Positions 22,414-33,693 of a stretch of DNA of 64,000 bases are shown in pieces. The DNA is from Pachyseris speciosa (taxonomy: Eukaryota; Cnidaria; Anthozoa; Scleractinia; Pachyseridae). Numbering within the stretch: position 1 is the stretch's first letter; each line of letters begins with the position of its first letter. The notes beneath the pieces were generated by a model. The model worked only from the letters and a program-made list of their open reading frames with translations. It was not told where the DNA came from and made no database searches. Position numbers and translations under genes: made by a program. The DNA lies in the NCBI GenBank assembly GCA_016490735.1, contig JAEMWC010000212.1:320001-384000 (forward strand), in the 5' to 3' direction.

Positions 22414-22484
22414 CCGACGTTCAAGTTATTGATCTCCTCCACTAATTCTGGAAAGGACAACTTCGAGTCTGCATAGAAGGCCAT
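22414..22484 (-). CDS. propeptide exon copy 5 (cathepsin B-like), intact
   Basis: 71 nt, ATG at 22,484, GTATGA donor. Reads MAFYADSKLSFPELVEEI and ends NNLNVG. One residue differs from copy 2. It is the most distal copy, about 15 kb from the body exons. Confidence 0.65.
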
Positions 22485-23869
22485 TCTGCTTGCGAGGCTT
22501 GAGTGCAATAGGTGAATTCAGTCTGCTTGTGCAATAAATACCCTGCCTGAATCAATCACGAGGCGCGCTTATGACCCAGCTGAATCACGACATTTTATGG
22601 TGTGATAATTACGGAATTGCCGATTGCGTGACGAGCCAAAACGTCTGCGTGGGGGGCTAATCGCAATGCGGAAGTTCTATGAATCAATGCCAGCATAATG
22701 GTTTTGGAACCTAGCAAAGTTCTTTGTTTGCTATTTTGGGGGTTGACCGTGCACAAATAACAATAGGTGGTTATGCGTGTTCATGCAACTAACCAATAGA
22801 AACATTGTGATTATGTAATTCATGCATAGTACATGAGTGCAAAACAAAAGATGTGCAACGTCATGGACCATCCAACATAAATCTTGGTCTCTTTATTTTG
22901 CTCCGATGTTTGCCAGGTTTCATAAGCAATTCCCTCTATTAACTATGATGCCAAGGACCAATGATTACTATTTGTAAACAAAATTCCACCCCAAAAGAGA
23001 AAGAAGAGAAAGGAACGATATACGTATATAAATCAGGATTAGCCGATGCACTTTGGTATAGGTGACGTCGCACCGACAATTGTTTATATTTTAAATTACC
23101 GTGTATCGGCCCCATCTCTAGTATAACGCAGCGTATGATCAAGAAATTAGCTAGAATCCTAGAACATTTTGCACCGACTTAGAACTTTTTTGAGTGTTCA
23201 CTCCGTTTAAGATAAGAAGTTTGTTTGGGGACAAGGTTCCTATTCCTACAAGTTTACGATCACGAGAGGTCTATTAAGACTGAATAGCTTACCGTTAAGC
23301 TTGAAATTTTTGCGGATTGGCGATGAGTTTGTGTTTTGCTGGAACAAATTTTTGCGGTTCAAGATGACTGAAATTTCTTCTTGGAACTATTTTTTCAGAT
23401 TTTCTGTTGAAGAAACGAAAGATTAGCAACTTGCTGAGTTACGGCACAATGAATTGTGAATATTGCCATGTGCAGTATTCACGTACAGTGTAGTTTTGTT
23501 TTACAGTGACATAGGTTTGTTTTCTATTAAAAATCATTGTCGCTAGTTCTTTTTACGTCCGATATTTATCGTGTCAATGACTCATGTTTACATTGAAAAT
23601 AGATTTCTTTACTGGAACGAACGAAGTCAATTTTTGCGGTGTTTTATGCAGCGGAATTTTTTTTTCTGTGGGAATCTATATTTGTGGATCTAGGGTAATC
23701 CACAAAATCCTCAAAAATTAAAAGCCGCAAAATATTAATGCATCTCGGTGAATAAAACTGTGTATTTTTGAAAACAAAAGAAATGATTGCATGATTCTAA
23801 ATAATGATGAACACTTCATAGAAACAAAGTAATATTCACTCACATATTAGTGATTTTCAATAAAAGCAA

Positions 23870-24326
23870 ATACATCGTTCTTCAAAATCAAACTGATACC
23901 CGCGTAAGAACCTGCTGGGCTAAAATTTTCATTTTAGGCCCCCTCCACATAAGAACCCATTAAGGCTAAAATTTTAAGCTAGGTTCTTATCAGTGGAGTT
24001 GCTGTAAAAGTGTCCCAGTTTTCCGCTTGATATCAACTTTGAAATGGCATTTCAGAGAGCTGAGAATGAGTTTGTTTGAATATATGTTTTGTTGAGGACA
24101 TACCTGCACTGTACTGCCTTTAGGCATTATGGTAGTAAATTCTTTATATAATTGTATTATGAGATGATATTTATAATATATTTAAATGAAATTCATATGA
24201 AAATATAAGAACCTATTTTAAGAACCTTGGTAGCCTAAATTTGCTTTGAGTGTCATTTATATAAGAACCTGTTTAGGTGACTGAAATTAAAAAAATCCAG
24301 GCTGTTATACGCGGGTTTTTACTGTA
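23870..24326 (+). repeat. mariner-like MITE, fullest copy
   Basis: Contains AAGAACCT words throughout and ends with the inverted terminus TATACGCGGGTTTTTACTGTA. It closes the duplicated array. Confidence 0.6.
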
Positions 24327-24752
24327 TTGATGATGCTTTATGTTGGTTGCATCACATGAACGCAGCGTGATCTTGTTATATAACATATTTGGTATAAAAC
24401 CAGGAAGTTGAGTTTGTCAATTGAGGTCAATATTGTTTAACGCTCTCAGAAAAAAAAAACAGTCATAATATTCCTACACATGGGAAAAATTACACTCACT
24501 GAGTAGACCCTTATGAAGAACTTCTTAGAAACATACAAATGTCATTTAGCATCAGTGAATATGTTATTTATTAAATCAAAACAGAATATTAATTATGTTG
24601 TTCCATAGAAAATCATGCGTGAGAACCAAATTTGATGAGTATTTAATTACAAAGTTGGTCAACATACCAGTTAATAAATGTTTTACACTTGAATTTTATA
24701 TTTCTAAAGAATGTTGGAATCGTCTGTAATCACACCTGTAAGCAGATATTTC

Positions 24753-24984
24753 AATAGACCATTTTACAGTTCTTTGCTCAGTACCCTGGCCTTTGATTGA
24801 ATGCGAGGCTGGGGGTGACCTTGTTTTGATACAAACCTACCTGCTTTTCTTATGGAAATTATGCTGATTAAACACTAGTTTGCATAAGAGAAACATGATT
24901 TACATAAGAAAAGTAGGTAGGTTGGTATCAAAACAAGGTCACCCGCAGCCTCGCTTTCACCGACAACTGTAAAATGGTCTATTA
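24753..24984. repeat. palindromic MITE (AATAGACCATTTTACAGT)
   Basis: Inverted ends AATAGACCATTTTACAGTT and AACTGTAAAATGGTCTATT. The inner arms share GGTGACCTTGTTTTGATAC in opposite orientation. Non-coding. Confidence 0.8.
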
Positions 24985-25052
24985 GCGTTGTCAAGCTTAC
25001 GCGACATGGTTAAATCATGGTAAATCCTTACCATCAAGAGGCATAATATTAT

Positions 25053-25080
25053 GCCTCTTGTTACCATTTGACTACATTTT
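25053..25080. repeat. short perfect hairpin
   Basis: CAAGAGGCATAAT is followed immediately by its complement ATTATGCCTCTTG, with GGTAA/TTACC words just outside. Confidence 0.6.
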
Positions 25081-26039
25081 CGTATTGTCAGCACCAAAGG
25101 GTGATGTCATCCATTTTTTACGACCTCATTTAGAACTTTTTCTATTTTCTCGGCATGGTTAGTTTTTATTTTTCGGGTGTACATAGTTAAATGCCTCGTT
25201 TTTAACTACGTAAATAGTTATGCCATTTCCGAGTTGCAGGTGTGAGGCTGATTTCACTCCTTCGCTCCCTGTTAAACATTTTGTACGTCGGCTAAACAGT
25301 ACATTACGCTTGGCATGTATTCCTAATAAACTAACGTTCCAACTACGAAATTGTAGAACTAAAATTACGATTGCTTAAACGGCCAAATGACAACCCAAAT
25401 TTCATCAAGATACTACAAACGACAAACAAACGATACACAGAAGAGGAAGAACTTGCTCTTGACTGATAACTTTGTCTAGGATAAACGGAACAGATAATCG
25501 TAGAAAAGCAAGGGGTTATTTGTTTTGTACGAGGACTTAAATATGCGTAAATTGTTACGCATGTGTCACGCATCTTGGAGCTTTCAGTAACACTCCCTAA
25601 CAAAGGAATCAAAACTATGTACCCGCGAGTGGTTTACAATTCATTTTACAAGCTCAGTGGCCCATAGCCACTTTGATTGTTGTTGTTAGTGGGCAGTATG
25701 ATTTGCTTTTATTTGTGATAGCTGAACTTAGAAACTTGTTACGTAAGCTACTTGTTAAATGTTATGTATTGTGTTATTTTCACAGAATAATCAGGTAGCT
25801 ACTTTAATTAAAAGAACGCGGCAAAAACGAGGAGAAGAAGGGAAAAATTCTGGACTGATAGAAGGCTAAGAAGGAGAAAGGAAAGCTGAGAAAAATAGGG
25901 CAGTACTCGCTCATGAAAACAACCATCGCTCGTTGCACCAAAAGATCTCTGTGTTATAAGTAAAAGAAGCCGAGGTTAATTGTTTTAATTAAGTGTGAAT
26001 GATATATGAAATAAATCATATATGAACTGCGGAAATGAG
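25081..26039. other. gene-free stretch
   Basis: I see no exon, RNA gene or structured repeat here. Confidence 0.4.
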
Positions 26040-27790
26040 GATCCTACTGCGAGGATCATTTATTCATTTCATTGTTTTAAATTAAGTATCGCTAGCCTCC
26101 GCCGTGCCCAGACTCGCTGAGTACGTCTCCCTGAATACTTAATACAATACAATAATACAATACTTATTCAAGAGATAGAAAGTGAAAGTTACAAAATATC
26201 TCTCGAAAGGGGATATCTAGAGGTCAACCCTATATAAAAGATTCCCTAAAATAAAAAATGAAAGGTAAAATCTAAAAACTAAGACGTTATATACAGATAA
26301 TTAAAACTGTTTACCATCTTATTAATCAATATTCATATAAATCCTTAATCTGTTACGAAATAAGGTCAACGATCCAGCGTGTACAACATCTTTAGGCAAA
26401 TTATTCGACATATTAACGATCCGTACAAAGAAAGAACATTTGTAGCAATTTAGGATGGCTGCTTTTACGTAGAGCTTATACTCGTGATTGGCTCTAGTTC
26501 GATTACATTTAGTAAGTTCAAAAAAGTCCGAAAAAGGGAGACTATCTATTCCCAGAACTATCTCGTAGCACTGGACCAGAGATAAGAACTCTCTACGTTT
26601 CTCCAGAGTTTGCCAATTCAGTAAACGGCAGCAGTCCTCATAGCTCATTTCTCCGCGCTTTTGTTTTAACGCCAACCGTGATGCTCTTCTTTGGACTTTT
26701 TCCAAGGATTCAATATCCTTTTTTTGGTAGGGGCTCCAGACGGGGGCAGCGTATTCGAGTATAGGTCTTACCAACGACTTAAAGAGGCAAGAAAACGCAT
26801 ACCGATTATCGTTTCCGAGAGATCGCCTAATTATACCTAACACTTTGTTTGCCTTGTTTATTATGTAGGAGACGTGTTTACCCCAAGATAATATTGTGAC
26901 CCCTAGGTCCTTGGCACTTTCGACAGATTTAAGTTGCGTACCTATGGAATAACTTGGCTTAGGTCTGTCTCTACTATGCATTATACGCATAACTTCACAT
27001 TTTTCGGGATTAAAGCGCAACTACCACTTGTTAGCCCAATCGCTTAATTTATTCAAGTCAAGCTGTAAGGCTGGTATATCGTTATCAGGCTCATTGATCG
27101 TGCGATAAATTTTGGTGTCATCAGCGTAGATTTTGAATGTTGATGTAATGTTTGCCGAAATATCATTTATATAGATAATAAATAAGATTGGGCCGAGTAC
27201 TGTTCCTTGGGGTGCGCCTGAAATCATGGGTGACCAGTCTGAACAATTGCCCCTTAACACAACACGCTGCCTTCTATTTGTCGAGAAATTTCTAATCCAC
27301 AGTAGTAGAGAGCCATCTATCCCATGCCGTTGTAGTTTCAGCAATAAACGCTCATGTGGCACGCTGTCGAAAGCCTTAGAGAGATCTAAGAAGATGATAT
27401 CCGTTTGTTGCGAGCAATTCCTAGCCTTTGCCCAGTCGTTGTAACATGTAAGTAATTATGCCAACGTAGATTTGCCCCCTAGATACGCAAATTGGTCTGG
27501 GTTAAAAAGATTGAGATCTGACCAAATGTCGACCACACAGGTCCTTATGCAAGTCAGTGGTATTTGGCGGTAGTTCTCCACGAGATTTTTGCTCCCTTTC
27601 TTATGGACTGGAGTGATGTGGGCCGACTTCCATATACAAGGTAGTCGACCTTGAGATGAAGATATATTCAGAAATAAAGCCAGTGGAGATGACAACACTT
27701 TAGCACATTCTCCTAGGATGCGAGGTGATATGTAGTCGGGACAAGGGGATTTATAAATATTCAAATTTCTTACTTCTGTTCACGATTTCA
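26040..27790 (-). pseudogene. CR1/jockey-like LINE, 5'-truncated
   Basis: Three consecutive frames encode the back half of a non-LTR reverse transcriptase. The 27,764-27,456 frame has the fingers region (ITPVHKKGS). Next comes LSKAFDSVPHERLL (motif A) and GAPQGTVLGPILFIIYIND and KIYADDTKIY (catalytic YADD) in 27,380-27,021. The thumb and C-terminal part (YAAPVWSPYQKKDIESLEKVQ) are in 27,020-26,322. A stop (Trp-stop) separates the last two, and a frameshift lies near 27,440. Endonuclease and ORF1 are missing, as usual for 5' truncation. The 3' tail lies near 26,040. Confidence 0.85.
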
Positions 27791-28144
27791 ATGTCTGTCC
27801 TTTCCACCACACATCTTTGAGAATGGGCCAAACAGCACACCATTACTCCTTACAACGTTTCTATAAGAGTCCAATGTCAGCCGACCAAGGCTTGCACTTC
27901 CTTAGAAGCTTAGGAGCCTGCAAAAATATATCCTTCTGACCAGTAAAACACAATGTATATTCGCATTGAAAGGAACGTATTACATTTTTTTTAGTGAGTG
28001 TTAACCGTCTGCGCACGAATAAAAGATAATTGTGTAATCTTACCCCATAAGAGGCCGGGCTTATACTTTACACAAGATCAGAAAATCTGTATGAAATCAT
28101 ATAGGGGCAATTCTGACAGTCTAGATGGGACTTTTTTTTCTCAA

Positions 28145-28810
28145 TTAAGGGGGGATTAACTTAACTACAAAATGAGCTAACATTGTTGCTATGGAAAGTT
28201 CCCAACGCTCATATCTTGGAAACCCTAACTTGCACAGGCAAGCTGTCTGGCTATGTTTTTACAATCAAAAAGGTTTACAAGATTTTCGAGTCACAACCCG
28301 GCATATTTGGTAAGTCACGTGACCAGAACAGAAAAAAGGCCTAAAACTCGAGTAGCGTACACTTCTGGATATCGAAAATGGTGCCAATGGTTAACAATCG
28401 CCAAGGTGCAAAACTCTACGTATCGATTTTTGGAAATTCACATTTTTCTGAGATTTATGACGTCATAAGCACTCAAATTCATACCATTTCGTCATTATCA
28501 TTGCAGTTATGTACGTTAACAACAATTGCTTTCGTAGACTTGTAAAGAAGAATGGAATATCTCCGATTGGCAAAAAAAATCGGAACTTCACATAATTCAA
28601 GTTTTAGGGATTTTTCTCTCTAAGGCGCGGTTGGGGCCTGGGGCAAGTTACGCATGCGCAATAGCAATTTATTAATTTTACATGTTCACCTCTTCGCACG
28701 TTTCACCAATACAGTGGCAAAAACACCGAAAAACTGTGTTTTACAAATACAGTCCGCAAAAATCCCTTGGCAACAACGCTAAGTCTGTAGTTAAGTTAGT
28801 CCCCCCTTAA
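28145..28810. mobile_element. TTAA-bounded MITE (piggyBac/Kolobok-type)
   Basis: TTAA at 28,145-28,148 and 28,807-28,810 encloses inverted ends GGGGGGATTAACTTAACTAC and GTAGTTAAGTTAGTCCCCCC. The subterminal arms also match (TGTTGCTATGG / CTTGGCAACAACG). TTAA target duplication is the hallmark of piggyBac and Kolobok. No transposase inside. Confidence 0.75.
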
Positions 28811-30679
28811 AGATAGATGAAGGCGATGAGAGTGACGTGCATGAAATGGTAAATTTTAAGCTTGGTGAATGAATGTTGGGGGGACTTGGAATTCTTCTTT
28901 CAAAGATAGATGTTTCACTAAACAGACTAATTTAAGCTTTACTCGGCCTTCCCGGGGGACGGGGGACGACCGAGTTGTCGGTGGTTCTTTTTATTCTTTG
29001 TCGTCGTCGTGTTTCGTCCACAAAGCTTACTGCTGGCGTTTCTGCGCAAGCGCTAACTAAATATAGCGCTCTGGGAATGAATGCCGTCACGGAAAATATC
29101 ACGCACACTAAAATGTCCATTCACCTTGTGCTTTTGAGGTTTGAACAACTAATATGTTTGCGAGTTCAACAGCGAGACGAAAGGTTTTAACACAGCCAAA
29201 CTAAAATGCAGATGTTTCTGGGGCTGGTGCAACATATACCAAGTTAATGAGCTTTCACGGCTGGCATCGCAAGCACACAACAATGGAGAAACAATACAAC
29301 GAACGATACAATAAACCAAATACAATGGAAGAAAACAATAGACTAACAATGGACTTGGTACATGGTGCACCAGCCCTTTCTGGGCCACTGAAGTTTCATA
29401 CTCAACTCTGTAATTTTGAGAGGTTGAATGAGTTTTCTGATGTAGTTTATTATGTCAATAGTATCCCGTGTTATTGTTAGTTAGAATTGAGCGCTTGCCA
29501 TTTATTTAGTAAGGAACCATGCACCGACTGCGAAGCCGCACAGACCGCACAAGCTCTAAACAGCAGGTAAATTCAATCATTTCTTCTTGCTTCAAGCCCA
29601 AAAGTGCATCGGAAATAAGACCGTCCCGACTGAGAAAACCCGCTTCAAATAACATGATGAGCGCGTGTTGGAATTTGATCTTGATGTTCTGTTGAGACAT
29701 CGATGTGTTAATCTATTGGTCAATTCCAGAAAACATGTTGCAAGCTTGACCTGAAAATAGTTTTACAAGCAAGAAACTGGACGAATTTTTTTGCACAGGT
29801 TTTTTAAGCTCTGTAAACAAATAAATGTCTTCCACCTCGGCTTCTTGGCTATGAATTTTCCTTCGCCGCGGCCGTTCGTCTAAAATCAATGTTCGTTGAC
29901 ATGTTGTCAACAGTCACCAACTCTTGCAACACATTGCTTGAATTGTATAACCAGAAGTCAGTGTGGGAGCGGACACATTCTCAAGATTCAGAAATACTTT
30001 TCTGAATTAACAACAAAAGGTTATTTTTCTCTGAACAGAACTGATTGGAATTCAAGAAAAAAAAACATCTTAAAAGAAGAGAAGTTGTGGATTTTTTTCT
30101 TATTTTCAACAAGCTCTTAATTTGAAACTTTTTTTACTAAAATGAAGAACATTTTCTGAATGTGAAACAAAAGTGTTTTCTCCTAGAATTAAGAAATCGG
30201 GTTTCAGAGTGTTACTAACTCAAGTACGGGATATTACACATCCCTGAGACTTTGACTGGTCGTTTATTTTTCTACCATATCTCAATTTCTTGACATTTGT
30301 GCTGCTATCTGTATATGATCAAAATGCGGATGCTATATTGAAACTAAAATATTGAAAGGAATTCAGATCTCGTTATGACAACTAAGTCAAAATATGAAAA
30401 CAGCCGTGTAGGTGAATCAGTGAAGTAGCAAATTACATTTCCGATTGCTTATTGGAAGGCCGAGTGAAGGCCATTATGGCCTCTTGTTGCTTATGGAAAT
30501 GCATACTTTGCATGGCTGAATGACAAAAAACCAAAACAAAGTTCTGATCATGATATTTTAACCATTTAGTTTCCTTACTTTCTCAAAGCAGCGGAAACTT
30601 TCATTTAAGGCAGACAGCCATCATGTTCCCAGGAAGTCTTTCGGAAACTTGTTTTTCAGTCTGATGCGTGTACTTAATC
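28811..30679. other. gene-free stretch with unassigned minus-strand ORFs
   Basis: Short minus ORFs at 29,713-29,910 and 29,506-29,700 have plausible amino-acid composition but no recognisable domain or clear splice pairing. They are not called as genes. Confidence 0.35.
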
Positions 30680-31092
30680 ATAACCCGGGAGGGTACTCCT
30701 AGAAAAATTGGGTGGGGTTGTGCTGCCCGCTTCCAGAAACCCTTACCCTATTTCAGACCAAAATCTGCGATTTTCCCTAACCTATTTCAGACCTAACCAA
30801 AAATTCGATACCCCATTTCAGGCCTCTTTCACGTATACGGCTGGCGTAAACATAATTTGAGAAGGGCTTTTGTGACTCTTTTGTTGATGGTCTTATCGCC
30901 TGATGATGAAGAAGGGGCCTCTTCTAAAATCAGGAATAGGGTGCACAAACCATACCCTATTTCTGACCAAAATGGTTAAAATGAGGTTAAAATCGATACC
31001 CTATTTCAGACCAAAACGGCTTAAAAACCATACCCTTTGGGGCCGCACATACCTATCTGGCCCGTATAAGGGAGCACCCCCCACCCCCCGAA
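30680..31092. repeat. repeat with ACCCTATTTCAGACC minisatellite units
   Basis: The ends CCCGGGAGGGTACTCC and GGGAGCACCCCCC are roughly inverted. The interior repeats ACCCTATTTCAGACCAAAA several times. Non-coding. Confidence 0.55.
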
Positions 31093-31802
31093 TCATAATC
31101 ATTGTAGAAAATGAAAGGGAAATGATTCGTCACTTAATATGTTGTAAAATACTAAAGGTTTAGTAGATCTTATCACATTTCACATTCATTGCTTAACTTC
31201 AATTTCCTGTGTATTTAATTAAAGTTAGTACTGCGAAAAGAGAAGGGTGCTTCCTCTCTTCTTGGAAACCAACTGTTGACGAATTGCTCACAGAAAATCT
31301 TTTCTCGTCTTTGCGGCTGGAAATGTATCTTAGTCAATGAACTGTGTTTCACTTCCTTCGTTCCCGTATGAATTTTAGATCAGCGACTTTGTCTTCACAC
31401 TGCACGGTGCTCTAATTTTAGGGAATGCCTCTTAAGCAAAAATTCTACCTCGTAAAACTCTTAGCATATAAGATTTCAAATGGCCTCACTTAGTAATTAT
31501 TTGTTAAAAAGCGTTCTTCTACTTTTCTGTTGAATTCAATACCAAGGGTTTTCACTGTCAGAGGTCTAATTATTGATTTCCACACATTCAACTGCGGCTG
31601 AGGACAAACAGTGTCCACCAATCATTCCAATTTTTTCGCAAGGCAGTAGCTCAACTCGCGCTTCCAATAATCCCCAGGCAGCACGTGACCTACTCGCGTT
31701 CGAGCGCGCTTCATTTCTCTCGAGTCATAACGGATAGTCTCGCTGTGGATTCATTCACCTTATTCCAAAATGGCGGCTAATTTATTATATTACATATGCA
31801 CG

Positions 31803-31893
31803 TTCAGATTAACCCTCTTTGCCTTACTTTCACTGCCAATTTTTTTGTATTTTTTACATTTTGACGAGGCAAAGAGGGCTAATTAACATGCAA
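31803..31893. repeat. imperfect inverted repeat
   Basis: TTAACCCTCTTTGCCT and AGGCAAAGAGGGCTAA are separated by about 45 bases of T-rich DNA. Confidence 0.55.
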
Positions 31894-32103
31894 ACAAAAC
31901 AACAAATTTGCTTGCATTTTGGAATTGTATTGTATTAGCCCAGTACTTTCTCAGCAGCACCCATGCAAGCCATAACCAGATGTTAAAATCAGTGCCATGT
32001 TAAGCACGCTAACACGATACCATTGCCGTAAAATATCGTGAACGGGCCATTGTCGTGCTATTTATTTGCGCTGACATTGAAGCTGGCGTCATTTAAATTT
32101 TCT

Positions 32104-32150
32104 ACACCGTGCTGACGAGTCCCAATACGGACGAAACAGCTGTACACAGT
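32104..32150 (+). ncRNA. type-I hammerhead ribozyme
   Basis: All invariant core positions are present: CTGACGA (32,112-32,118; position 7 is free), G-A-A (32,133-32,135). Stem II is perfect, GTCC/GGAC with a six-base loop. The palindrome ACAG/CTGT (32,136-32,143) gives a short stem III that could pair between two copies. The cleavage site is GTA (H17 = A32,144). Stem I pairs GTG (32,109-32,111) with CAC (32,145-32,147), then a mismatch, then CA with GT-type pairs. This fits the minimal type-I hammerheads of metazoan retrozymes and Penelope-like elements. I see only one copy here, so a tandem retrozyme unit is not shown. Confidence 0.8.
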
Positions 32151-32525
32151 TGCAAACCTACTTTATCGAGTTTCGGTCATGTTGATGTCTCGCAAACGTA
32201 TAGTATCACCCTTGCTTGTTTTGATTAGATCTCTTGTAGATCCTACGTAAACGTACAGCATTATCGTTGGCGGTCCTTTGCTTATTACTTTTGCTTCTCT
32301 AATCAGCCCCTCATTTGGAAGTTGGTTTTTGTAATAACCCCCCTCCCCGCCCCACTTTCGGACATAAGATTTTGTAATTAATCTTTCCTATTCCCTTTCC
32401 CGAAATCCACTTCATGCGGTTAAGTTGGCTTGTTTTTAAATAAACATACATTCAAACACATAATACTATTTGACCGCTCTAGTAGTACTATGGCCTAGGA
32501 TAGACCTCAAAACTGTCAAAATTTT

Positions 32526-32636
32526 CGACCAATCAGAAGCCAGAACGAGCTGTCAATGAAACTCATCAAATTGAAATGGACCAACCAGAAGCCAGAACAA
32601 GCTGTCAATCAAACTCGTCAAACTCGAAACCTGCAT
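32526..32636. repeat. two tandem ~53-bp repeats with CCAAT boxes
   Basis: GACCAATCAGAAGCCAGAAC and GACCAACCAGAAGCCAGAAC begin two successive units that both continue with GCTGTCAAT and AAACTC. They lie just upstream of the tRNA gene and the left part of the Polinton. Confidence 0.65.
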
Positions 32637-32737
32637 TGAAAGGGTTTTCGATCACGTGACCGGGAAAAGGAGGATTGGGAGTGGACTACAAGGAACACTG
32701 TTTGGATGGAATGCGTTTAATAATATTGTTGAAAAAA

Positions 32738-32809
32738 GACCCCGGCAGGATTTAAACCTGCAATCCCCTGATCCGTAGTCAGATGCCTTATCCGTTGGAC
32801 CACAGGGTC
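32738..32809 (-). tRNA. tRNA-Arg (anticodon ACG)
   Basis: 72 nt fold as a cloverleaf. The acceptor is GACCCTG/CGGGGTC (one G-T pair). The anticodon arm TCTGA-CTACGGA-TCAGG has anticodon ACG. The T arm is GCAGG-TTTAAAT-CCTGC. A TTTTTT Pol III terminator follows directly (32,732-32,737 on the other strand). The usual C at position 56 of the T loop is T here, which weakens the B box; it may be a variant or decaying copy. The B-box half also yields a spurious ORF often misannotated as protein. Confidence 0.92.
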
Positions 32810-33041
32810 TACTACAATGAACAGACACATGATATTTCGTTTGCAACCTGTTTAATGATACGTTTTGTTTATTTTACAACATTTTAGTCACTGGGTGGTC
32901 TTGGTTCTCGTGGTACCCCGTTTTGCGTGTGGCAGATGCCGCGAACGCGTCCTCTCTGTCGACGAAAACGCTGTTCCGCTTGACCTGGTCGGCTCTTGAA
33001 AGAGATTTCTAAGTGTTAAGCCAACTCCTCTTGCTGGGCGG

Positions 33042-33502
33042 CTATGCGTGCACTGCGACGTGGTTGATTGGTCCTTGGATATGTACGGGGCAGATTGGTG
33101 ACTTGGAAGTTAGTGGAGGTGAAGTGAGTATGTAGGCGGACATGGCACCTGGGGCGTGCCACGTGCCTGTATAAACAAGTAAGTTGCAGGGCCATGGAAC
33201 AGCACGGCAGACGTTCGGTACAAACGAAGTGCCGTTGAGATCATGGGATTGACAGATGAAGCATGGATCGTCAGTATGGTTCAGCAAGTAGACTTCAGGT
33301 CGACAATGGGGGCAGGCCCACTGTTGCCGTGGCATACGGCGATCATTTAAGCTCTGCAACCATTGGTAAATGCAGGGGAGGTGTTGGCTCACGTTACAAC
33401 AGAGGGCGCGATGGGGCAACCCATTCGTGTCCTCATGGTGAAGGCCATGTAAATGACGCACGGGTCAGTGTTGTCGGGTACCCACTTTGTCTGAAAGCAC
33501 AT
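33042..33502 (-). pseudogene. RING-finger-like protein, frameshifted (divergent partner)
   Basis: A first frame (from about 33,497) carries DPCVIYMAF, where the second zinc Cys is Tyr. A second frame carries NVSQHLPCIYQW and QQWACPHCRPEV, followed by another DPCFIC. Aligned by eye with the plus-strand RING gene at 33,694, the order and spacing match, so the two are paralogs. A TATA-like TATAAAA word lies at about 33,566 on this strand. Probably a ubiquitin-ligase-type gene that has decayed. Confidence 0.65.
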
Positions 33503-33693
33503 GATCACGGATTCATTGCGACGTCGCGCCAAGATGAATGTGTGCTGTGGGAGCGAGGGCGGAGTTTTATATGAGACACCGAGTGACCAATGGGAGGCCG
33601 GGGGTGTCATGAGAACGGGGAAAGAGGGAGAGGGACCACCCATCCCCCGGTGGATGACGTCACGCTGAACGGTGATTGGTGGATGCGTGGTTT
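33503..33693. promoter_or_regulatory. bidirectional promoter between the RING genes
   Basis: This 190-bp gap has a perfect CRE palindrome TGACGTCA (33,655-33,662), an inverted CCAAT box (GATTGG, 33,674), a direct CCAAT (33,586) and a minus-strand TATA word near 33,566. The CRE plus CCAAT pairing repeats in the other Polinton promoter at 37.4-37.5 kb. Confidence 0.55.

Larger units (their letters stand above)
8100..24330. repeat. tandem segmental-duplication array carrying peptidase propeptide exons
   Basis: The same blocks recur in order: a propeptide exon, about 0.9 kb of flank with a run near TTGTAAACAAAATTCCACCCC, a Penelope GIY-YIG fragment, MITE family B, and an unrecognised segment of about 550 bp starting GCGGATTGGCGATGAG (16,190; 19,199; 23,307) followed by a mariner-like MITE. 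The spacing between matched points at 17,409 and 20,016, and at 18,310 and 20,928, is about 2.6 kb. Later MITE and Harbinger insertions distinguish the copies. Confidence 0.75.

Noticed and set aside
32652..32846. Minus ORF reading CGPTDKASDYGSGDCRF...
   Set aside because: This is the translation of the tRNA-Arg gene, a known type of false protein.
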